64,000 nt of DNA from JBBDJB01 sp040880125 (GTDB lineage Bacteria > Planctomycetota > Planctomycetia > Pirellulales > JBBDJB01): contig JBBDJB010000045.1 of the NCBI GenBank assembly GCA_040880125.1, forward strand, positions 1-64,000, in the 5' to 3' direction. Numbering within the stretch: position 1 is the first letter of the stretch; each line of letters opens with the position of its first letter. Positions 45,009 to 53,730 of the stretch are shown here, one piece after another. Position numbers and translations under genes: made by a program. The notes under the pieces were generated by a model, which did not search any database, was not told the origin of the DNA, and saw only the letters and a list, made by a program, of their open reading frames with translations.

Positions 45009-45989
45009 TTACAGGCTGTCGGCGCGGTTGCAAAGGTAGCCCAGCGTCGTCGTGTCAATGAGGTTGCTGATAGCTCGAACGCTGCCGTCTCCCATGGCGA
45101 ACATGCATACCTCGCGGTGCCAGCTTCCGAATCCCAAGACGGCGCCCGGCGAGTCTTCGGGAGACCGAGCCAGGGGCACTCCGGGGCCTCCGACCCGGGC
45201 GAAGGCAGCCAAGTCCTCGCCATTGAACAGGGGGCCATTGTGAGGCTGCTTGGTGAGGTTGGCGGGAGTCACGTGCAATTCCCCCACCAGCGCGGTGTTG
45301 CTCAGGCCGTCGAGCACATCGGCGACCCGGATGACATCCACCCAATTAATCGGCGTGTCGCCGTTGCACTTCGCCCTGCTGGAAATGATGATGCCCGTAC
45401 CATTTCCCCCAAGAAAAAAGTCGTCCGGGCCGCCAACGGCGCCGGGAGAAAGGTCGCCGTGGTTTGCGGCATAATCACCCACGGCACCGCCATGGACGGT
45501 GATTTGGCGAACGGCGCCGCAACCGCACGGCATAGTGAAATACTCGCGGGACGAGTTACTCGGCGCGATCGCGTCACCGTGCGAACGGCGCTCCGGACAG
45601 ATATACGTGGAGACGACCCGATTGCGAACTTCGGCTGGATGGTCTCCGTAGGGCGCGTTCAAGTCCCATGAAGCAAAATCACTATCCCGATCGATGAAAG
45701 GCATGATCCGCACCAACCAAGACGGCTGCACGCCCCCGCAGTCGTACGGAGGCCTCGCGTCGAGTGGCGGTTCCAGTCGGGCGGGAGGGAATGCCCCATT
45801 GGTCGTCTCGAAGGCAATCGTCGCCAGGGCAATTTGCTTGATGTTGTTCTTACAACGAAGTTGACGGGCTGCAGCCCGCGATGAGGAGATCGCCGGCAAG
45901 AGCAGGCCGGCGAGGATCCCGATAATGACAATCACGATCAGCAGTTCGATCAGTGTAAAAGCTGCGCGCCGGCCTCGGGTAGGGGGCAT
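45009..45989 (-). CDS. DUF1559 protein with prepilin-type N-terminus
   Basis: 326 residues from ATG 45989, which follows AAGGAG; an in-frame start at 46052 adds 21 residues. Class III signal: RRAAFTLIELLIVIVIIGILAGLLLPAI (type IV prepilin-like cleavage before Phe and the methylatable N-terminus), followed by SSRAAARQLRCKNNIKQIALA. The DUF1559 body holds the conserved GGVQPSWLVRIMPFI, CPERR, and the C-terminal MGDGSVRAISNLIDTTTLGYL. This family is expanded to dozens of copies in planctomycetes and may form pseudopilus-like or surface structures. Precedes the lipoprotein gene on the same strand. Confidence 0.93.
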   Translation of the reverse strand: MPPTRGRRAAFTLIELLIVIVIIGILAGLLLPAISSSRAAARQLRCKNNIKQIALATIAFETTNGAFPPARLEPPLDARPPYDCGGVQPSWLVRIMPFIDRDSDFASWDLNAPYGDHPAEVRNRVVSTYICPERRSHGDAIAPSNSSREYFTMPCGCGAVRQITVHGGAVGDYAANHGDLSPGAVGGPDDFFLGGNGTGIIISSRAKCNGDTPINWVDVIRVADVLDGLSNTALVGELHVTPANLTKQPHNGPLFNGEDLAAFARVGGPGVPLARSPEDSPGAVLGFGSWHREVCMFAMGDGSVRAISNLIDTTTLGYLCNRADSL

Positions 45990-46289
45990 AATAACTCCTT
46001 CTCGTTCCTTGTTCCGCCGCAGAACGCCCGCGATCCGACCATCGACTAACATATGGACCTGCGGAGGCCCGTGTCAAATAGAAAAAAGTTCGCCAATTAT
46101 ATTAAAACCCGGCCGATACCGTTTGTTTCAGCGGGAGCACGGGCAATTTCTGCTGACCCCTCATGAAGAAAGGCCTTGCGTCACCAAAACATACGTCTTA
46201 TTTCGGACGCACTAGGGGAATTTGTGGTAATGACAGCGTTTTTTTGAGTTTATTTCGACTTCGCAAAAAGAGGGCAGAAGGCGAGGGCA
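45990..46289. other. intergenic region between gene C and DUF1559
   Basis: 300 bases of relatively AT-rich DNA with several T/A runs (46080-46110, 46240-46270). It holds the DUF1559 gene's promoter, whose position cannot be fixed. No gene seen. Confidence 0.35.
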
Positions 46290-49200
46290 TTACAGCACGT
46301 CCCAGGCGAGCCAGCCGTCGAGTTCCTCGAAGACTGCGTCCATAACGCTGCGTGGCGTGTCCCCCAGAAGGTCCGCCGGAGCATCGTCCTGCTCGCTCCA
46401 AATCCGCGCGTCGGTCACCGCCGCGTGCAAGCCGTCTGAAGCGCGGCAGAGCTGGGCATCCGCCGGCAGCTCAGGCTGGTCATCGGTGTGGCCGGCCGCC
46501 ATGGGGGGGAGAGCGGCGGATGTGTCCGGACCGTTATTGCCGATTGCCAGCGGTGCAATCGCCGGAGCAGTGAAAAGAACCAGACGAGTGAGAAAGCCCG
46601 TCCCATGGTTACGGGCGAAGAGCTGATCCGCCGGGTCGACAAATCGGTCCTTGTTGTAGTCCCAAGGGTCGTTGACGGTGGCGGGATTGCCAAACCCGTG
46701 CGTGTTGTTGCGGGCGCCGAGTTCGTCCGCGGGATCGATCTGGGCGAACTCTCCGCCGGAACCTTCGCCCGGTGCGGAGCCGAAATAAAAGACATCCGGT
46801 GCCGACAATCCCAGCGGCATGCCAACCGTGACGCGGAGCCAGGTCGTGTCGAAGACGATGCCGCCGGACGTGTCCCAAATCAGCGTAACGCGATCCGAGC
46901 CGTTTACGCCTTCGCCCGGCCGCACGGTGAAAATGTCGGGCGGCGGGGCAACGCTCTCGGACGTGCCGTCGCGGCCCATATCGTGGAACTGGAAGTCCGC
47001 AAGCTCGGGCGTCTTGGCCGGCTGGTAGACGTCGACGATCAGGCCGTTGATGCCCTGAGTGTAGTTGACATAGTTGGCGAAGCTGGCCGTCTGGCCGGGT
47101 AGTAGGGCTGTCTTGTCCGGGTCGATGGCGCCGTCGTCGGCGGAGTTAGCCGCCGGATCGTCGCCGTCAAAGAACGAGTCGTTGTAAAAGACCTGCCGGC
47201 CGAAGATCAACGCCGGCGGAGCCGTCGATTCGGCGCGGATCAGCACCGCTTCGTCTCCCGCGACGATCGCTTCCCCGAAGAACGAGCCCGAGCCGCTGCC
47301 GAAATCCGTCGTCGCTTCGCTGAGGATGACGAAAGTCGTGGAAGGGCTGGCTATCGCCAGGCTGCTGGTGATGCCTGTGCCGGTCCACAGTACGGGTGCG
47401 TTTTGATCCCGGGCGTGATCCATCTGCGCCTGGTGCGTGGTCAGCGGCGACGGGTCGAGGTCGTCGTAGTTGATCACCAGGCCGTTGTCGTGCAGATCGA
47501 ACGTGCCGCTGGGCGTCGCGCCGCCGGCAACGTCCAGCAGAGGCGTCACCAGCACCTTGTCGCCGCCGGCAGTCATCCGGGCCAGCGCGCCGGCCCCGAT
47601 CGAGAGGCTCCGCAGGTGCTGCGTCGCGTCGATCACCAGTTCCGTGCCGCTGCCAGTGACGTTGATCGCCAGGTTATCCGAATCGAGTGCGGCATCTTCC
47701 CGCAGTGTGTAGAGGCCGCCGTTGATGTTGAGCGTGTTCTGCCCTGGTCCCATTGCCACGCGGAAGTCGGCCAGCCCGGCCGAAACCAGACCGGGTGATT
47801 CGATCGTCACCACGTCATCGGGATCAGACGCATCCGACGCGCCGGTGTCAATCACCACGTTCGTGATGCTGAAGAAAGTCAGTGGGTCGAAGAGGTGTCC
47901 TCCGCTGGTGCCGGTGAGGCGATTGACGTTGCTGGCGGGTGAGTCGACAAGGATATTATCCTCGCTGCCGGGCGTAACGACTGTAAAGGTATCGAATCCC
48001 TTCACCTCCAGCGGCCCGCCGCCAAACAGCGTGCTTAGGCCGAAGTAGTTGACCGCATGGCCGCCTATTTCAACGGTTCCCACGCCCGGCGTTCCGGTGG
48101 CGGGTGTGTAGGCACCGTCGATCGTGCCGTCGCCCTCGACCCGCAGCCGGTTGCCGGGCGGGCCGGCGTCGAAGCCGGCGAAGTACGTGATCGGTGAAGA
48201 GATCGCTCCTATGACGTTGAGCAGATCATTGCCATTGGCGGCGTTAATCAACAGCGGCGCCCCGACGGCCGTGCCCATGACGAGGATCTCGTTATCGCCC
48301 GGGCCGGCATTCAGCGTCAAATCCTCGAATGTGTCGTACGCGACCGTGGCCGACGAGCTGCGCGCCAACGTGTTGGGAGTGATAGTGAAGCTGTCGGAGT
48401 TCAGGTTGGATGTGTCGTCTGCGATCAGGATGTCGTCATCGGCACCGCCCAGCAGCGAAACTGCGCCTTGCAAAGTCGCCATATTGCCTGCGGTGGGGCT
48501 GAGCGTGAACGTGTCGTCGCCGTCGCCGCCGTGAACGGTGACGGGCGTACCGGCGGCGGTGCTCTCGATATTCACCGCGTTATTGCTGGTGCCGGCGAAG
48601 ACCTCCAGCCCTTCGATTGTTGCGTAGGTGACAATCGCTGAGAATGATCGCGTGAAAATCGTATCGGTGATCGTGAAGTCATCCGACAGGGCATTGCTGG
48701 TGTCATCAACGACCAGCGTATCGCTGTTGCCCTGGCCGTTGACGGTGATGGCGCCGTTCAGCGTATTGATGTGGCCCAGGTTCGCGCCCAGCGTGATCGT
48801 GTCGTCGCCGGAGCCGGCATTGATGGTGAGCGGAACACCGGCAACGGAGGACTGGACGTCGATCGCGTCGTCGCCGAAGCCGGCATTGAAAATGACCTCA
48901 TCGATCGTGCTGTAGTGGACGATGCCCGATCCGGACCGGGTCAGCGTATTGCTGGTGAGGGTGTAGGTGCTATCCAAGCCGCTGAAGACGTCATAGTAGA
49001 CGAGCGAGTCGGTGTCGAACTGGCCGTTGACGAAGACGTCGCCCTGGACGTTTGTCACGTCGCCGGTGGTGCCGCCAATGACGACGCGGTCCTCGCCGCC
49101 CCGGGTGTTGATGGTGGTCTGCGTGGCTGCGGCATTGCTTTGGATGTTGAATGTGTTGTCCGACGAGCCGCCGTGCAGGGTGACCACTTCCATGCCGGAG

Positions 49201-51362
49201 TGCGAGACCAGCGGAAAGGCGGAGCGGTCGAAGGTCGTACTGGTGAGCGTGTACGTGTCGGCAAAGCCGTTCGACTCGTCGTGCAGGATGACCGAGTCGA
49301 GATCGGCCTCGCCCGCCAACGTGATGTTGCCGTCGATGTTATCGAGGTTCATCGCCGCGTGGCTGAGGACGAAGGTATCGTTGCCGGCGCCGCTGTGGAT
49401 GGCCAGCGGTACCGAGGTGGCCGTGGCAATGATCTGGTAGGTGCCATTGCCGGCGCCGTCGCGGAAGGTGATCCCCTCGATCAGATCGTACTCGATATCC
49501 GCGCCCTCGCCTGGGTTGACAATGCCCAGATCGAACACGTTCAGCCCGGCTTGCGTGCTGGCCGTGTTGAATAGCTCGATCGTGTCGGTGCCTCCCTCGC
49601 CGACAAAATCGATCGTGCCGTTGAGCCGCCCCAAAAGTCCAGCGGTGGGGCTGAGCCGCAGCACGTCATTGCCTGCGCCGGCGAAGAGGTCCCACTCGGT
49701 TGTAGACTCTGTGCCTTCGAAATTGAATGTAGAACTTCCGCTGCCGGAGCGGAGCTCGAACCGCTCGGTGGAATGGATCGTGTGATCGCCCACCAGATTT
49801 CGTGTAAACGTCGTCGGGCCGAAGGCATCGGCGTCGATCGTGTAGGTAAACCCTGCCGTCGTGGCGAAGTCGTTGATCAACGTCCGATCGGTACCGGCCT
49901 GTCCGTGAAACACGAGCCCCCCGTCCAAAGCGCTCAAGTCATGTGCGACGGATGACAATTGCAGCGTATCGTTGCCCGCATCGCCGTTGATGACATAGTT
50001 TGTCGAGGCCGCCGTGCTCTCGACATTGACAAAGTTGCTTTGCGGATTGGCATGGAGCACCAGTTCCTCGGTCGAGAGAAAGGTCGCGGTGGGCGAACCG
50101 GTCTTGGAGATCGTGGTCGCGTTGATGACGTAGTTGTCGGCGCCATTCAGATCGTCGCTATCCTCGAAGATGACCCAGTCGGTTCCCATGCCGCCATTTA
50201 CTGTAATGGCCTGGACGATGTTGTTGTCGTAGTCGCCACCGCCGACGTGCACCGCGTCGTCGCCGTTACCGCCGTTGACGGTGGTAGAAAATCCAGCGGG
50301 CAGGCTCTCGATTTGGATTGTGTCTTCACCGTCCAGGCCATTGACGATGAGGGAGCTGATATCGGCGATCGTAAACGTCTCGAACGTTCCATTGACCAGC
50401 ACCTCAAGAAACGTCCCGTTGCGTCGGACGATGATGTTATCGTCGCTGCCGCCAACGTCGCCGCGCACAATCAGTTGACCAGTGGTCGTGTTTAGGTCGG
50501 CGTAGAAGGTGTTGACCTGCGACGGCATCGTGACGCTATAGCCGTACGCGTCGCGCAAGATTCCAGCATCCAAATCCGTAATGAGGAAGCGTTGATTGCC
50601 CGGCAAGGCGCGGCCGGGGTTCATCAAGTCGTTCGGATGGGCCGGCAGCGCGCCGGTCTCGGGAGTAGGCGGTCCTTCCCAGAGATGGCCGGGGTCGCTG
50701 GCGGTAAAGGTCGCCTGAGTTCCGCCCGGCACGTTCATCAACAACAGGTTACCGGAATCGTCGCTGTTGGGGTCGTCGACGCCGGAGTTGGAGACGAAGT
50801 CGTTGATCGCCAGCGATCCGCCGGTGAGTACGCCCACGGCATGGCCGATTTCATGCACTAGCGTGGTGTACAGGTCCACGCCGGTGACGCTTCCAAAGGC
50901 GGCAAACCTCCAGACGAAGTTTGTGAACTCCGAGTCGTCGTCAACGGTGGGATCGAGATAGTGCGTGGTATCGGTGTCGATGGTCACACCACCGGCGAAG
51001 GGCTTGCCATCGCCGTCGACGGACGAAGGGCCGCCAATGGCCACCGCATCCAGCTCGCCCGTCTGCACGACCAAATCGTAGCTGTTGGCGCGGCCGTCGA
51101 AGTTGAAGTCGTCGATCACCGCTTCCCAGTCGTCGATGGCTCGATCGACGATCGACCGGGCGAGCGCGGCATCGGTGCCAAACAGAGAACCAAAACCGTC
51201 TGAGTCGAAGCTGGCGCTGCCTCGGTTGCTCCATACGATGGTGGTGAGCATCCAGCGAGCTTCGAGGCACTCCAGCGCGGGGCGATGCTGCTGCGTGGCT
51301 GGTGCCCGTTGGCTGGAGCGAAATCTGGGGGAAAGCCCTATGCGCCATCGCCGGCCCCACAT
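46290..51362 (-). CDS. giant surface protein C: matrixin-like protease domain, RTX-like repeats and dockerin-like C-terminus
   Basis: 1690 residues. ATG 51362 is chosen because GGAGGTGG lies 6 bases upstream; a GTG 15 bases earlier is in frame. N-terminal signature LECLEARWML (about 30-39). A zincin-like domain (about 41-290) contains VHEIGHAVGVLTGGS with H170/H174; the residue where metzincins have the third His is Thr180, while a Met-turn-like DLMNPGR appears later. About eight imperfect repeats of 90-100 residues follow (about 330-1060), each with VxIESTAAGTPxTVxGGxGDDTF and a DDTSNxxSDxFTI unit: GGxGDD is an RTX-like calcium motif. Then come the FGRQVFYNDSFF module, dockerin-like repeats DPADELGARNN and DYNKDRFVDPADQLFARN, and a tail ending LDGWLAWDVL. 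First gene of the surface block. Confidence 0.85.
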   Translation of the reverse strand: MWGRRWRIGLSPRFRSSQRAPATQQHRPALECLEARWMLTTIVWSNRGSASFDSDGFGSLFGTDAALARSIVDRAIDDWEAVIDDFNFDGRANSYDLVVQTGELDAVAIGGPSSVDGDGKPFAGGVTIDTDTTHYLDPTVDDDSEFTNFVWRFAAFGSVTGVDLYTTLVHEIGHAVGVLTGGSLAINDFVSNSGVDDPNSDDSGNLLLMNVPGGTQATFTASDPGHLWEGPPTPETGALPAHPNDLMNPGRALPGNQRFLITDLDAGILRDAYGYSVTMPSQVNTFYADLNTTTGQLIVRGDVGGSDDNIIVRRNGTFLEVLVNGTFETFTIADISSLIVNGLDGEDTIQIESLPAGFSTTVNGGNGDDAVHVGGGDYDNNIVQAITVNGGMGTDWVIFEDSDDLNGADNYVINATTISKTGSPTATFLSTEELVLHANPQSNFVNVESTAASTNYVINGDAGNDTLQLSSVAHDLSALDGGLVFHGQAGTDRTLINDFATTAGFTYTIDADAFGPTTFTRNLVGDHTIHSTERFELRSGSGSSTFNFEGTESTTEWDLFAGAGNDVLRLSPTAGLLGRLNGTIDFVGEGGTDTIELFNTASTQAGLNVFDLGIVNPGEGADIEYDLIEGITFRDGAGNGTYQIIATATSVPLAIHSGAGNDTFVLSHAAMNLDNIDGNITLAGEADLDSVILHDESNGFADTYTLTSTTFDRSAFPLVSHSGMEVVTLHGGSSDNTFNIQSNAAATQTTINTRGGEDRVVIGGTTGDVTNVQGDVFVNGQFDTDSLVYYDVFSGLDSTYTLTSNTLTRSGSGIVHYSTIDEVIFNAGFGDDAIDVQSSVAGVPLTINAGSGDDTITLGANLGHINTLNGAITVNGQGNSDTLVVDDTSNALSDDFTITDTIFTRSFSAIVTYATIEGLEVFAGTSNNAVNIESTAAGTPVTVHGGDGDDTFTLSPTAGNMATLQGAVSLLGGADDDILIADDTSNLNSDSFTITPNTLARSSSATVAYDTFEDLTLNAGPGDNEILVMGTAVGAPLLINAANGNDLLNVIGAISSPITYFAGFDAGPPGNRLRVEGDGTIDGAYTPATGTPGVGTVEIGGHAVNYFGLSTLFGGGPLEVKGFDTFTVVTPGSEDNILVDSPASNVNRLTGTSGGHLFDPLTFFSITNVVIDTGASDASDPDDVVTIESPGLVSAGLADFRVAMGPGQNTLNINGGLYTLREDAALDSDNLAINVTGSGTELVIDATQHLRSLSIGAGALARMTAGGDKVLVTPLLDVAGGATPSGTFDLHDNGLVINYDDLDPSPLTTHQAQMDHARDQNAPVLWTGTGITSSLAIASPSTTFVILSEATTDFGSGSGSFFGEAIVAGDEAVLIRAESTAPPALIFGRQVFYNDSFFDGDDPAANSADDGAIDPDKTALLPGQTASFANYVNYTQGINGLIVDVYQPAKTPELADFQFHDMGRDGTSESVAPPPDIFTVRPGEGVNGSDRVTLIWDTSGGIVFDTTWLRVTVGMPLGLSAPDVFYFGSAPGEGSGGEFAQIDPADELGARNNTHGFGNPATVNDPWDYNKDRFVDPADQLFARNHGTGFLTRLVLFTAPAIAPLAIGNNGPDTSAALPPMAAGHTDDQPELPADAQLCRASDGLHAAVTDARIWSEQDDAPADLLGDTPRSVMDAVFEELDGWLAWDVL

Positions 51363-51886
51363 CAGTGCCACCTCCACGTTGAACCGTCACCGCCTCGGCC
51401 CACGCGGCGAGCTACCATAGCCCGTCGCGTCAGTTTTTGCCCCGCCGTTGAAGTAGATGGCTATTGTAACTAATGCTGCGGCGAGGAGAACGATTTGGGG
51501 GCGAGGGTGACAGCAGTAGCTGAATGCGTGGGAGTTTCGAGAGAGTTCAGACGGTCGGCTGTGCGATCCGAAATGCGGCTGAATTCTTTGAATCCGGCCA
51601 CTGGGAATCCAGCGATGTTTAGCAGCCTGTTGATTTTCTCGACAGGCTGCTGCATCGCACGGAGGTGATGCCAAAATGACGACGCAAGTCGTTATTTTGC
51701 GAGCCGTGAGGAGCTTTGCTCCGAACTTGGCGAGGTTGAAAAACGCCACGATGGCGTTTTTCAACAGGCTGTTAGCCCTCGCCTGGGCGGATACGAACAG
51801 ATGCGGGCATAGTCACAAATAGGTGCGCCACCGGTCGTACGAGCTGCCCTTTGCAGGCGGGGCGGCGGCACCTAACATCACGCCTG
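51363..51886. other. divergent intergenic region (surface protein C / murJ)
   Basis: 524 bases holding promoters for both outward-reading genes. The middle is occupied by a hairpin-bearing element (51621-51777). A minus-strand frame of about 125 codons crosses this element but is mostly repeat sequence and not called as a gene. Confidence 0.45.
51621..51777. repeat. MITE-like element with two perfect hairpins
   Basis: Hairpin 1: AGCAGCCTGT (51621-51630) pairs with ACAGGCTGCT (51642-51651). Hairpin 2: a 14-base perfect arm 51735-51748 pairs with 51752-51765 around a 3-base loop (GTTGAAAAACGCCA). It ends AACAGGCTGTTA, which repeats the AACAGGCTG core of hairpin 1. Similar cores appear at 41850-41880 and near 11765-11810. 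No transposase is present, so it would be a non-autonomous element. Confidence 0.55.
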
Positions 51887-53503
51887 ATGAACAAGGGCCC
51901 CGCTCGCACATCGCTGGCCGGATTGCGCGTTACCAGCTCAACCACGCTCCTCAGCCGCGTGCTGGGGATGGTGCGCGACATGGCCACCGCCTCTCTGTTT
52001 GGACTTGCCGGCGGCGGCGTGATGGATGCTTTCGTCGTCGCCTTTCGCATCCCGAATCTGTTCCGGCGGCTGTTTGGGGAAGGCGCGTTGACGGCGAGCT
52101 ATCTGCCGATCTTCTCCGGCGTGCTCGAGCGCGATCACCGCGCTGCCTGGCAACTGGCCAGCGTGACGATGACGTGGCTGAGCGCCGTATTAGCGGGTCT
52201 GGTCGTGCTGGGCGAGCTGGTGTGCTCGCTGGTGCTCGCCGTGGCGGGCGATCTGCCGGGAGTGCAGCTCGTCGCCGGCCTGGCCGCCACCATGATGCCG
52301 TATCTGCTGTTGATCTGCCTGACCGCGCAACTGGCGGCCACACTGCACGCGCTGTCGCACTTCGCGATGCCGGCGTTTGCCCCCGTCGTGCTCAACGTGC
52401 TGTGGCTGGTGGCGGTGTGGGGCGTGGCTCCTCGGTTCGCCCCCGACAAAGTCGCCCAGGCATACGTGCTGGCGGTGTTTGTGGTAATCGCCGGCGTCGT
52501 GCAGTTGTGGATGCAGTGGATGGCGCTGCGGCGGCACGGCTTTCGGTACGAGTACAATTGGCAGTCAAGCCGCGATGAGCTGCGGCGCATCGTGCAGGCG
52601 ATGGCGCCAATGATGCTCGGCCTGGCGGCGACGCAGCTTAATACGCTGCTGGACGTGCTGATGGCATGGGGACTCTCGGCGACGCCGGAGAGCGGAGCGA
52701 CGATCGCGTGGCTGGGCGGGGTGGAGTACCCGATGGCGCAGGGCGCTGCGGCGGCGGTTTACCTCGGCGAGCGGCTGTACCAATTTCCGGTGGGCGTGCT
52801 GGGAGTGGCAGTGGCAACGGTGATCTTTCCGCTGCTCAGTCGCCATGCGGCGCGGGGGGATCTGGACAGCCTGGGAAGCGATTTGACGCTGGGGCTGCGG
52901 TTGGTTGTGCTATTGGGGCTGCCGGCCAGCGTAGGGCTGGTTCTGTTGGCCGAGCCGATCGCGAGGCTATTGTTTCTGCGAGGCGAGTTTACGGCCGAGG
53001 ACGCCGAGCGGGCAGCGCGGATGGTCGCCGCGTATGGCACCGGCGTTTGGGCATACTGCGCACTGCCGGTACTGGTGCGGGGGTTTTACGCAATGGGCGA
53101 TCACAGCACGCCCATGCGCAGCTCGTTGATGGTGGTGACGGCGAACCTGCTGCTGAACCTTTCGCTGGTGTGGGTGATGGCTGAAATGGGATTGGCAGTG
53201 AGCACCGCGGCCTGTGCGATGGCCCAAGTCATTGTGCTGGCGGTGGTGTTCTCGCGAACAGCCAGTCGCTTGCAGTGGCGCGTACTTGCCCGGACCGCGA
53301 CGGTTTCGCTGGTGGCGTCGGTGGTGATGGGCGCGGCCTGTTGGTACATCTTGCGCGCGTTGCCGCGGGGCGAGGGGCTACGCGACGAGCTTGCCCGGGT
53401 GGGAGTGCCGGTAGTGGTGAGTTTGGCGGTTTATCTAGCAGTAGTGGCGGTAGCACGGCGCGCGGAACTGCGCATACTGTGGGCGACGCGGGAACGAGCG
53501 TAG
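51887..53503 (+). CDS. murJ: MurJ/MviN-family lipid II flippase
   Basis: 538 residues with about 14 membrane spans. Family landmarks: SSTTLLSRVLGMVRDMATASLFG, AFRIPNLFRRLFGEGALTASYLPIF, LNTLLDVLMAW, YPMAQGAAAAVYLGERLYQFPVGVLGVAVATVIFPLLSRHA, and LFLRGEFTAEDAERAARMVAAYGTGVWAYC. The usual role is flipping lipid II (or another undecaprenyl-linked oligosaccharide) across the inner membrane; many planctomycetes make peptidoglycan, so this is plausible. ATG at 51887 has no strong ribosome site; TTG at 51851 would add 12 residues. It is followed after 227 bases by the cyclase gene on the same strand. Confidence 0.93.
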   Translation: MNKGPARTSLAGLRVTSSTTLLSRVLGMVRDMATASLFGLAGGGVMDAFVVAFRIPNLFRRLFGEGALTASYLPIFSGVLERDHRAAWQLASVTMTWLSAVLAGLVVLGELVCSLVLAVAGDLPGVQLVAGLAATMMPYLLLICLTAQLAATLHALSHFAMPAFAPVVLNVLWLVAVWGVAPRFAPDKVAQAYVLAVFVVIAGVVQLWMQWMALRRHGFRYEYNWQSSRDELRRIVQAMAPMMLGLAATQLNTLLDVLMAWGLSATPESGATIAWLGGVEYPMAQGAAAAVYLGERLYQFPVGVLGVAVATVIFPLLSRHAARGDLDSLGSDLTLGLRLVVLLGLPASVGLVLLAEPIARLLFLRGEFTAEDAERAARMVAAYGTGVWAYCALPVLVRGFYAMGDHSTPMRSSLMVVTANLLLNLSLVWVMAEMGLAVSTAACAMAQVIVLAVVFSRTASRLQWRVLARTATVSLVASVVMGAACWYILRALPRGEGLRDELARVGVPVVVSLAVYLAVVAVARRAELRILWATRERA

Positions 53504-53730
53504 CGACGGGTGCAAATTTCGAGCCGATCGCCCGGCAGGGGGTTTCTCACCATGGCCGCGGCCGTGGGCAGCGAGGGCGCGGCTCGACAGTCCACAGGCG
53601 GCAGCTTAGAATCGAGTTGATCGGTTGAACAACTGCGATCACCGACGCCACGGCATTGCTGCGGCTTGATCCACGAGCCCGCCGGAGCGTCCACTTGCTG
53701 CCCGACGCCAAGCCTAGCGAAGACTGTGTC

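Noticed and set aside
48170..50330. Repeated DNA in gene C considered as a CRISPR or minisatellite
   Set aside because: Repeats are about 90-100 codons, imperfect, in frame, and encode protein repeats with GGxGDD motifs.
51387..51764. Minus-strand 125-codon frame upstream of murJ
   Set aside because: Most of it is the hairpin element; no ribosome site or family features.
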